Assembly: GCA_024278345.1 (NCBI GenBank)
Contig: JAJRTK010000441.1
Coordinates: forward strand, 1-22,036
Source: a bacterium
GTDB lineage: Bacteria; CSSED10-310; JAJRTK01
DNA length: 22,036 nt
Direction of reading: 5' to 3'
The position numbers were made by a program, and so were the translations under genes. Shown here piece after piece: positions 7,833-14,339 of this stretch. Below the pieces are notes generated by a model, which did not search any database, was not told the origin of the DNA, and was given only the letters and a program-made list of their open reading frames with translations. Every line of letters begins with the position of its first letter. The first letter of the stretch is position 1.

Positions 7833-7982
7833 AGCCATCCCAGGGGGGGGCCTTCTCCGAGAGTGATGCCGTTCCTTGGGTCCCGGGCCGCTTCGTGGCG
7901 AAATCTTTCCAAAGCAGTTCTTCGGCACCGGTCATCGCCTTGGACTCCCGCTCTCCCACCCCAAGGTCCGCCGCGCCCACCA

Positions 7983-9824
7983 TCACTCGTACAACCCCAC
8001 CAAGTCTAGATCAATTTGAAAAATTTCCGTTTTTAGGCGACTTCGCGTGTAGATCTCGATCCCTTGGATGTCCCGGCCACTGAACTGGAGCGGCCGCCCC
8101 TGACCTGACTGCCGGAGAGAAGTCCACGGAATCTGGATTTCCGTCCAATCTTCACCTGGAACGAAGGTCGCCTGGAAGTAATCCTCGTCCGTGACCGATG
8201 CCGTAGGAAGCCGGAGCCAGAATTGCTTCCGATTCCCGCGGACCCGGAGGTGGATTCCGGAGAAAGAGGCCATGCTCCGAGGGGAACCCTTGTCCGAGAC
8301 AAGGGAAAGGCGGATCCCCGTTTCCGACCCTCGGGAGGAGCGCCCGCTCAGCCGGAGATAGCCCCCAAAATCCGTCTTGATGAGCCGCGCCTTGGGTTCT
8401 TGCGATGCGTCTTTGGAGTAGGGTTCCCATTCCCGCTCATTCCGCGCTACAAGATTGAGATCGCTAAAGTCGTCCAACGTCGGACTCGTCCATGGGATTC
8501 CCAGGATTTGGTTTGCCTCGCCTTTTCCAGCCAAAAGGCTCAGGTCCACGAGCTCGCCGCCAAGAATGATCTTCTGGATAGTTTGGCTTCCCTTGATTTC
8601 CTTGGTGGGGTCTTCGGAGAGGAGCAAGAGGTCCGCGGCATACCCCTTTTCGATCCTGCCAGTTTTTTCGAGACCCAAGGTCCGGGCTCCATTCTCCGTC
8701 GCGCATTTCAAAGCCTCGGCAGGGGTCCAACCCGCTTGCACTAGCAGCTCCATCTCCCGGTGGACGGAGAATCCCGGCACATTGAGAGGGCCGGGAGACC
8801 AGCTCCCTACGGCGATGGGGACGCCCGACTTGTGAAAGCTCTTCATCAGCTCTAGGACAAGTTTTTGCCCCTTGATCAGAATAGTCCTGCTCAACCCATA
8901 GCGAGACAACGGTTTGGCCAGTGATCCAGGAAGCCTGTCCAGATCCGGGGGCTTTCGGAGCGGCGGATACTCGATCATGGAAAGGCCGGGCACCAGGGGA
9001 ACCCGCGACTCCGCAAGCTGAGGGAAGCCCTCTCCGTCCAGAAGACCCTCCAGACCCACGCTCCAGAGCTGCGGAACCACATACTTCCGGAAAAGGCTCT
9101 CCGGACTCTTTTGATAAGCAAAGGGACTAAGCTGGATCATGGATGTCAGGGGAGACGACAGGTGTTCCAGGGAATCGAACGGGATTGCCAGGGCTTGCTC
9201 GAATTTGAGCGCACCCACGCGCGCGGCGACTTTCAATCCCCTTGCGTGGGCTATGGGGACAATCGCCGCCGCCACTTCTTCGGGCACGGCTGGTTCCAGG
9301 AAAAGCCATTCCGCCCCGCGACTCCAGGCATCTTCCACCACGGACTCCAGATTCTCTTTCGCCGATACGCGGTAATCGCATCGAGGTGGGTTGCTCTTCA
9401 TGTCCAGCGTCGCGCCGCGCACGAGGCGGGGAAGTTTTTCCTCCGACGGTTTTCTCGCCGCTTCGAGGCCCCCCACCAGCCGGAGAGTCGTGACCCCGTA
9501 CCGGAGGTTCAACCGTAGACAATCCAAATCCTGACAGCGACTGGCCAGGTCGATGAGGCCGGGGATCGCGAAAAGACCTTCCGAATCCAGCGCCTCATAT
9601 CCGTCCGGCACTTGGTTTCCCGGAAGAATCTCCTCGATGCGGCCCTCTTTGATCAGGAGAGTCACGACGCCGGCCTGGCCCGCGATCCTGATGCCGCTCA
9701 CGGCAAAGGGCACATCAGCGACCGCCGGAATCGCCCACGAAAAAAGGCCAACCGCGAACCCAAGCAGCGCTCCGAGTCGGCGCCACGAGCTAAGAATACC
9801 GGAACACTGAGAAGAGATGGTCAT
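7983..9824 (-). CDS. Exported amidohydrolase-fold protein lacking metal ligands, with CIA30-like C-terminal domain
   Basis: 613 residues from ATG 9824 (a TTG two codons earlier, at 9830, is equally possible; neither has a clear ribosome site). A signal peptide (about 15-37, ending AVAD) is followed by an amidohydrolase-superfamily fold of the imidazolonepropionase/prolidase type: N-terminal beta-sandwich, PGLID (88-92), YGVTT (109-113), LEH (219-221), GWTPAEAL (365-372) and the GRIEKGYAADL ending (about 389-399) typical of the family. The metal-binding HxH after PGLID is replaced by Ala94 and Arg96, the HA position by Arg202, and the catalytic Asp after a strand by Trp342. It therefore looks like a pseudoenzyme, although His221 is kept. 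Residues about 480-613 resemble CIA30/galactose-binding-like beta-sandwich domains. It is convergent with the DUF2252 gene; the 150 bases between them contain no clear terminator. Confidence 0.8.
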   Translation of the reverse strand: MTISSQCSGILSSWRRLGALLGFAVGLFSWAIPAVADVPFAVSGIRIAGQAGVVTLLIKEGRIEEILPGNQVPDGYEALDSEGLFAIPGLIDLASRCQDLDCLRLNLRYGVTTLRLVGGLEAARKPSEEKLPRLVRGATLDMKSNPPRCDYRVSAKENLESVVEDAWSRGAEWLFLEPAVPEEVAAAIVPIAHARGLKVAARVGALKFEQALAIPFDSLEHLSSPLTSMIQLSPFAYQKSPESLFRKYVVPQLWSVGLEGLLDGEGFPQLAESRVPLVPGLSMIEYPPLRKPPDLDRLPGSLAKPLSRYGLSRTILIKGQKLVLELMKSFHKSGVPIAVGSWSPGPLNVPGFSVHREMELLVQAGWTPAEALKCATENGARTLGLEKTGRIEKGYAADLLLLSEDPTKEIKGSQTIQKIILGGELVDLSLLAGKGEANQILGIPWTSPTLDDFSDLNLVARNEREWEPYSKDASQEPKARLIKTDFGGYLRLSGRSSRGSETGIRLSLVSDKGSPRSMASFSGIHLRVRGNRKQFWLRLPTASVTDEDYFQATFVPGEDWTEIQIPWTSLRQSGQGRPLQFSGRDIQGIEIYTRSRLKTEIFQIDLDLVGLYE

Positions 9825-9904
9825 GAGCAAGAGGCCCGTTCATGGGTTCGACTCCAGAGCTTACGAGTCGGTTGGCTGTGATTCGCAATTCGCAGAGTAC
9901 TTCG

Positions 9905-9933
9905 TTTTTAATGAACCACCACGATTTTGGCAA
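9905..9933 (-). promoter_or_regulatory. Probable promoter of the amidohydrolase-like gene
   Basis: On the minus strand TTGCCA (9933-9928) and TAAAAA (9910-9905) are separated by exactly 17 bases, placing the transcript start near 9898 and leaving a leader of about 70 bases. Nothing else is recognisable between 9831 and 10049. Confidence 0.5.
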
Positions 9934-10049
9934 GGCGGCGGCCAAAACCAGGGGTTTCCACACCCTTCCGAGGGGATCTTCTCAAATCCGTCTGCTCGTC
10001 TGCTCCACACAACCGTCCAGCCGCCCTGGCTTCAAGGGGATAAACCGCT

Positions 10050-10319
10050 TCAGATGTTTCGATCCTCCCATCTCTCCGCCGTCGGAACCTGGGGATCGAC
10101 CCACATCTTGCGAGAAAGCCTCCGCATTCCCATGGCCAGGGTCAAGAGAAAACCGCCTACGATGAAGAAAAAGAGGGCCACCAACGCTACCAAAAGCTCC
10201 GGAAAGACCATGATCGCCACGCCAAACAGGATCATGCCGCTTCCAAGAATCGCATAGGGCAGCCAACTGGCGCTAGGTGTGCCCAAAAATCCGTTGTCCA
10301 TCACGATTCGAGTGTACAT
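10050..10319 (-). CDS. Small two-helix membrane protein of unknown function
   Basis: I do not recognise the family. From ATG 10319 the protein has 89 residues: a short N-terminal segment (1-18), two adjacent hydrophobic helices (about 19-39 and 41-63) separated by a Pro-Glu turn (40-41), and a basic then polar tail (RRLSRK at 66-71) that should face the cytoplasm. This start is preferred because GGGAGAG lies six bases upstream. The same frame stays open upstream to a GTG at 10568, and the extra 83 residues include CLLCG and a third Cys (ACW) that look protein-like, so a longer protein with a small Cys-rich N-terminal module cannot be excluded. It is divergent from the DUF2318-like gene. Confidence 0.55.
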   Translation of the reverse strand: MYTRIVMDNGFLGTPSASWLPYAILGSGMILFGVAIMVFPELLVALVALFFFIVGGFLLTLAMGMRRLSRKMWVDPQVPTAERWEDRNI

Positions 10320-10862
10320 TTTTTTCTCTCCCGGTGCCACGGGCACCATCTCCATGAGGTCGTCCAGATTCCTGCCGGCAGCCCGGGAAACCTTCCCCCG
10401 GGGAATCCAACAGGCCTTTCCCATTTCCACCGGGCCTCCACAAAGGAGACAACCCGGAATCCCCCCCACCAAGATTGGCCAAAACAACCATGAAATTCCA
10501 CTTTTCTCCGGGACTCCCGCGAAGGGCCATATTTTTAACGGTCCGCCGAAACCGCGATAGGATCCCACCGCGGAAGGATCTCTGGAAAAGTTCTGGGATG
10601 CAACCCCAATCGTTCGACAAGGTTCAACATCTGTGCTCTACTGGTTGGTTCCATTGCCGATCCGCAAACAGAGCTTTTCCAGGGTCTGTTTTCTTTGGAT
10701 TCGGCTTCCGCTCGCGCCCGTCGCAGCCGCTCCGGTCGCTCGCCCATGGACCCGCTCACACAGTCGGTGACACCCAATGTCCAATCGACTTCGCGGTTTT
10801 TTCAGCGCCATTTCGGTCTCCCCCAAGATCCGCTACTTTTTTGCCAATGCAGGAGTTTACTC
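10320..10862. other. Interval without a firmly supported gene
   Basis: The left part (10320-10568) may belong to a longer version of the neighbouring small membrane protein on the minus strand. The right part holds a 59-bp dispersed repeat (10689-10747) and the ribosome site of the DUF2318-like gene. I see no convincing promoter for that gene. Confidence 0.4.
10689..10747 (+). repeat. 59-bp dispersed repeat, copy A
   Basis: A T-rich start (TTTTCTTT) is followed by a pyrimidine-rich, GC-rich block containing CGCAGCCGCTCC and ending CGCTCGCCCAT. The reverse complement of 18724-18781 matches it at about 51 of 59 positions with one gap. Each copy contains an internal imperfect duplication of about 19 bases beginning CCGCTC. 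Both copies lie upstream of, or at the start of, a gene for a membrane or exported protein, in the same orientation as that gene. Confidence 0.75.
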
Positions 10863-11525
10863 ATGTCGGCCTGTTCCGTTTGTGGTCACGAGGTTTCCGA
10901 GGACGTCACAGCTTGCCTTGCCTGTGGAGCGGTTGTCTCTGTCCCATCTTCGTCTGACTCGGGGCGACATTTGCTCCGCCGTGGACTCTTGGTGGCCATG
11001 GTGATCGCTCTCCCCCTATTGGGAGCCGCATTCTTGAGGGTGGCATCGCTGAATCTCACCTATTTTGGAACGAAAGTGATGGAGAAGGGGCCGGACTTCC
11101 GTGGCCAGACCGTCCCCATGCAGAGGATCGACGTCACCGTTCGGGGGGGCTACCTGGAAATCCCCCTCCATCACATCGTCAAGGCGAAGTTGGTCCAATT
11201 CTACTACCGGGAGCGGGGTTTCAATATTCCTCTCATCGCCTACGTCGGACCCACGGGACGCCTGATCACCGCTTTTGCTATGTGTGAGCCCAGCGAAAAC
11301 ACCGACTACCACTTCGAGGGGAATACCCTGGTCAACAACAAGTGCAGCGCCACCTATGCCCTGGAAGGGGACGGCGCTACCCCAAGGCCCAGGCCGGCCC
11401 ACATGGGACTGGGCGGCGATCATGTCTGCAACCTCTACGGCCCGGAATTCGTGGAAAACCAGGTCGTCGATGAGATGGTCCGCATCCCCGTCTCCAAGAT
11501 CGAGGCCTGGACACCTCGTATGTGA
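10863..11525 (+). CDS. Zinc-ribbon, single-pass membrane protein with degenerate DUF2318 domain
   Basis: 220 residues from ATG 10863, chosen for the AGGAG seven bases upstream; the frame is open back to 10695 but that part is not protein-like. A zinc ribbon C4xxC7...C18xxC21 is followed by one membrane helix (about 41-62). The exported or periplasmic part (about 80-215) follows the DUF2318 pattern: a strand with GGYLEIPL, a helix binding segment, VGPTGRLITAF ending in C141, then LVNNKC161. Normal DUF2318 domains have two CxxC-type pairs thought to hold a metal or Fe-S centre; here only C141, C161 and C189 are left, so the site is reduced. DUF2318 genes often sit beside FTR1-type iron uptake genes, but none is present. 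Function unknown; redox or metal handling at the membrane is a guess. Confidence 0.72.
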   Translation: MSACSVCGHEVSEDVTACLACGAVVSVPSSSDSGRHLLRRGLLVAMVIALPLLGAAFLRVASLNLTYFGTKVMEKGPDFRGQTVPMQRIDVTVRGGYLEIPLHHIVKAKLVQFYYRERGFNIPLIAYVGPTGRLITAFAMCEPSENTDYHFEGNTLVNNKCSATYALEGDGATPRPRPAHMGLGGDHVCNLYGPEFVENQVVDEMVRIPVSKIEAWTPRM

Positions 11526-11553
11526 GGCAAGCAGATCCGTTTCGCCGTGCGTA

Positions 11554-11574
11554 GGGCCGAACAAGCGCCGGCCC
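11554..11574. terminator. Hairpin between convergent genes
   Basis: GGGCCG (11554-11559) and CGGCCC (11569-11574) form a 6-bp GC stem with a nine-base loop in the 72 bases between the convergent stops of the DUF2318-like and radical SAM genes. There is no T-run on either side, so termination is only suggested by position. Confidence 0.3.
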
Positions 11575-11597
11575 GAGGGAGGCATCTCCAGCCGGAA

Positions 11598-13139
11598 TCA
11601 GCCTTTCCGCTGCGACACATTGAGAGAATTCGCAGGGCACTTTGGACCCTTTCGGGCTCGTAGCTTTGCCTGGATCTTGAGGCGAAAGTAGACCGCCGCC
11701 ATGATGGCGTAACGCTTGAAATCTCCCCGGGATCGAATCGAACGGAGCACGCGAGGGATTTTTTTCCAGATGGAATAATGGCGGCCTCCAATGAAGGACC
11801 AGCGAAACATGAGCTCGCAGATTTGGGACCACTTGAGCTTGTGGACGAAGAGTGGCACGTGGCCCTGGGCTGCCGGAAGCGTGATCACTCGCGGATCTCG
11901 TTCCACCGTCCAGGAGTAGTCCTTAGGCAGGACTCCCAGATCCTTGGCTGTCTTTTCCAAGGGCGTGCCCGGGTAGACGTGCATGATGGAAATCGTTGGC
12001 GTGGTCTTGCCTTTGAATTCTTCCATGATGTCAATGGTCTCAAGGGCGTCTTCCCAGGTCTCCGTGGGATGGGAGAAGATGTAAAACGGATTGGTAATGA
12101 TCCCGAGCTTATGACTCCAGTCCACGATTTTCCGCGCCTGAGCACGGTCGAATTTCTTGAGAATGACCTCTTTCCGAATTCGCTCGCAGCCCGATTCCAC
12201 TCCGAATCCCATGTAGTAAAGGCCGGCTTCCCGCATCCGCTCCAGGACCCTTTCATCCAGAAGGTCGATCCGCACTTCGCAAAACCAGTGAATGTCCAGC
12301 CTCCGCTCAAGGATCTCGTCGCAGAGGGCGTACATCCTCTTGCGGCTGACGTTGAAAGTGTCGTCGTAGAACCAGACGGCCTTGGAGCCGTAGGTCTCCT
12401 GGCAGTGCTCAATCTCGTCCACGACCCGGGCTACGCTGTGAGCTCGCACCGTGCGGCCCCAGTTCGTCGGCGTAGCACAAAAGGTGCAAGTGAACGGGCA
12501 TCCTCGCGTTGTCATGAGGTTGCAGGCCGGCAACGGCCCAATGCCTGGAACGTCCATGGTGAAGTTGTATTTTTCATACGGAATCAAGTGCCGCGCCGGC
12601 ATGGGAAAATCGTCCAGATCCCGGACGCGCGTCCGCTTTTCGTTATGGACGATCCCGCCCTGGGCCCGGAACGAAAGACCCTGGATTTTTCGCAAATCCC
12701 GCTCTTCTCCCCCGGCCTTCAGGGCTTGCATAAGCTCGAAAAGCGTGCTCTCCCCCTCGCCTCGGGCCACCATGTCCAGATTCGGCAGGTTTGCCAGGCA
12801 ATCCTGGGCTGTGTGCGTCGGGTGGGGTCCACCGATGATGGTCAAGGTTTCCGGGCAGGCCTCTTTCATCCGCGTGACCAGCCGAAAGCTCTCGAACCGG
12901 TTTTCCGTCGTGCAGGTGACGCCCACCAGATCGGGCTTATAGCCTTCTACTTCCCCAATGACATCCGCTTCCTCCATCCCCAGAACATGCGATGGAAGAA
13001 CACTCACCTCGAAGCCTTCTTTTTCCAGAACGGCAGCGAGGTAAAGGATGCCCAATTCCGGCATCATGACCCCGTGGGACCAGCGCTCGGCGAAATAGCC
13101 TCCAGGTGGAGTGACCAGCATCATCTTCGGCTGCGCCAT
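11598..13139 (-). CDS. B12-binding domain radical SAM protein (BchE-like family)
   Basis: A 513-residue cytoplasmic protein. The N-terminal cobalamin-binding Rossmann domain (about 5-145) has HVLG at 51-54, matching the HxxG part of the DxHxxG motif with the Asp replaced by Pro49, so base-off cobalamin binding through His51 is plausible. A radical SAM core follows with C214xxxC218xxC221 for the [4Fe-4S] cluster, FYDDTF and the GVESG segment. The C-terminus (about 400-513) is basic and rich in aromatic residues, suggesting a lipid or membrane-linked substrate. Family members carry out methylation, ring closure or similar reactions on bacteriochlorophyll, hopanoids and other metabolites; no neighbour fixes the substrate. 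The ATG at 13139 has GAGG eight bases upstream; a GTG at 13148 is the alternative. It has its own promoter. Confidence 0.9.
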   Translation of the reverse strand: MAQPKMMLVTPPGGYFAERWSHGVMMPELGILYLAAVLEKEGFEVSVLPSHVLGMEEADVIGEVEGYKPDLVGVTCTTENRFESFRLVTRMKEACPETLTIIGGPHPTHTAQDCLANLPNLDMVARGEGESTLFELMQALKAGGEERDLRKIQGLSFRAQGGIVHNEKRTRVRDLDDFPMPARHLIPYEKYNFTMDVPGIGPLPACNLMTTRGCPFTCTFCATPTNWGRTVRAHSVARVVDEIEHCQETYGSKAVWFYDDTFNVSRKRMYALCDEILERRLDIHWFCEVRIDLLDERVLERMREAGLYYMGFGVESGCERIRKEVILKKFDRAQARKIVDWSHKLGIITNPFYIFSHPTETWEDALETIDIMEEFKGKTTPTISIMHVYPGTPLEKTAKDLGVLPKDYSWTVERDPRVITLPAAQGHVPLFVHKLKWSQICELMFRWSFIGGRHYSIWKKIPRVLRSIRSRGDFKRYAIMAAVYFRLKIQAKLRARKGPKCPANSLNVSQRKG

Positions 13140-13189
13140 GGTCGGCACCTCGCGGGTTTAAGCAGATCGAGAAAATCGCCGTCCCCTTG

Positions 13190-13218
13190 TTTGTAAGCGA
13201 TATGCTTGCTTTAGTCAA
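13190..13218 (-). promoter_or_regulatory. Probable promoter of the radical SAM gene
   Basis: On the minus strand TTGACT (13218-13213) and TACAAA (13195-13190) are separated by exactly 17 bases. The transcript would start near 13183, about 45 bases before the ATG at 13139. Confidence 0.65.
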
Positions 13219-13227
13219 GAAGAAATG

Positions 13228-13275
13228 GCACCACGGCCTCGGGTGGTGCAAAAAGGGACCGGTGGGCACCGGCCC
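13228..13275 (-). terminator. Tandem intrinsic terminator of the bactofilin operon
   Basis: On the minus strand, GGGCCGGTG and CACCGGTCCC (13275-13255, one bulged base, loop CC) form a strong GC stem followed immediately by TTTTT (13254-13250). A second hairpin, GCACCAC/GTGGTGC with an eight-base loop (13228-13249), follows directly. The pair separates the bactofilin operon from the radical SAM promoter at 13190-13218. Two such stems in a row would insulate the two units well. Confidence 0.65.
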
Positions 13276-13721
13276 TCGAACAAATGCGCGGTGCCGAGCA
13301 TAAGCGAGACGCGGCCCAAGGAACCCAAGCGCAAGCTGCCAGCGGAGGTGCCGTGCGCCGGGCGACAGCCGCCAAAGCGGCCACCGATGACCAGCCCCGC
13401 GCCTGGTCACCAAGGGCATGGAGAGGCGGATACCGGAAGCGTAGTCTTGCAAATCATCGAGGAGCCGGCTGCCGAAGCCGTCGGTGGAAAGGATGGAGGA
13501 TGCCGCGGTAGGGACCTATCAAATTGTCGTGTTTTTGCTTTACAATTTTCTTCGCCCAAACGGTGGCACCGGCATCTTGCCGGTGTAGCGCCCTCCGGGC
13601 TGCACGGCGCCGGGAAGGAGGCCCGCACTAGACGAACAATGCTGGAGCTCGAGGTTTCAAGCCCCAGCACTGGTTGATCCGGCGTAGGGAAGAGGCAGGG
13701 GCTTGTGAAGCCTTCCAGTCG
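13276..13721. other. GC-rich noncoding interval with several hairpins
   Basis: About 450 bases after the bactofilin stop with no gene I can support. It contains TGACCAG/CTGGTCA (within 13388-13410), a perfect 8-bp stem CACCGGCA/TGCCGGTG with loop TCT (13567-13585) directly followed by a GCCC/GGGC hairpin, and TGCTGGAGCT/AGCCCCAGCA (13640-13669, one mismatch). A 7-bp inverted repeat AAATTGT/ACAATTT (13521-13548) lies in a short AT-rich patch. The CACCGGCA stem has the look of dispersed palindromic repeats. This may be the long 3' untranslated region of the operon or a graveyard of small repeats. Confidence 0.4.
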
Positions 13722-14207
13722 TTATTCCAGCTCGTCATCCAGATCGGGATCAAGGAGAAGATCTTCTTCATCTTCTTCAGCTTCCTCTGGCGCGGTGGAA
13801 GCGGCGTCGGGCGGGGCCGCGGTTGTTTCTCTGGGCTTGACAGCTTCGTGATCCCCGACTTCCACGTGGGATGTTCCGAAGGTCACGGTGTGCCGCGTAC
13901 CAGAGTCATCGGAGGTGAGCTTCACTTCCAGGCTGGCTGCGGAGATCGAGGTGTTGTCGCGGACATTCCCGGCCAGGGTAACCCGTTCAGCCTTGATCTG
14001 CCCGGAGAGCTCCCCGTGAGAATCGAGACTCTCGACGTTGACTTCGCCGTGGACACTTCCGGTTTCACTAATGACGAGAGAAGTTGCGAAGAGTTGTCCT
14101 TCGATCCGTCCGCTCACGTGAACGGGGCCGACGGAGGTCAGTTTTCCTTCGAGCTTTGAGGTTTCAGCAATGATCGTGCGGGGCTCCTGGTCTCCGTGCG
14201 AATCCAT
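13722..14207 (-). CDS. Bactofilin (polymer-forming cytoskeletal protein)
   Basis: 161 residues. The core (about 10-115) shows the bactofilin pattern of short beta-strands with regularly spaced Gly and small hydrophobic residues (GRIEGQL, GSVHGEV, GELSGQI, LAGNV), expected to fold as a right-handed triangular beta-helix that polymerises end to end without nucleotide. A long C-terminal tail (about 120-161) is very acidic (EEAEEDEED and further Asp and Glu) and probably disordered. Bactofilins scaffold cell-wall enzymes, stalks, chromosome segregation proteins or motility factors. The ATG has AGGAG seven bases upstream. It is the last gene of a three-gene unit, 132 bases after the pentapeptide gene, with a terminator about 450 bases downstream. 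The acidic tail would suit binding to the basic N-terminus of the first gene's product (inference). Confidence 0.9.
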   Translation of the reverse strand: MDSHGDQEPRTIIAETSKLEGKLTSVGPVHVSGRIEGQLFATSLVISETGSVHGEVNVESLDSHGELSGQIKAERVTLAGNVRDNTSISAASLEVKLTSDDSGTRHTVTFGTSHVEVGDHEAVKPRETTAAPPDAASTAPEEAEEDEEDLLLDPDLDDELE

Positions 14208-14339
14208 GAGATATCTCCTGGCAGGTTTCTTGTGTGTCCGCTGAGATTGAGAGGATCCCTCTACCTTGCGTGTTGCGTTGGCCGGGGCGCGGGGATCCTA
14301 TCGACTCTCATCTGAAATGCACTCTTTTTCAACGCGGCC

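Noticed and set aside
7833-7982. Search for a terminator between the convergent DUF2252 and amidohydrolase-like genes
   Set aside because: Only a G8 run near 7844-7850 and no stable stem with T-run was found.
11778-13196. 472-codon plus-strand frame opposite the radical SAM gene
   Set aside because: It lacks any domain, while the minus strand has the CxxxCxxC motif and family landmarks throughout.
13565-13585. Sigma-54-like TGGCAC...TTGC
   Set aside because: The spacing between the two parts is seven bases instead of five, and the match is part of a perfect hairpin.
13225-13677. Possible 150-residue plus-strand protein between the radical SAM and bactofilin genes
   Set aside because: No recognisable domain, no ribosome site, and the span contains a terminator and several palindromes.
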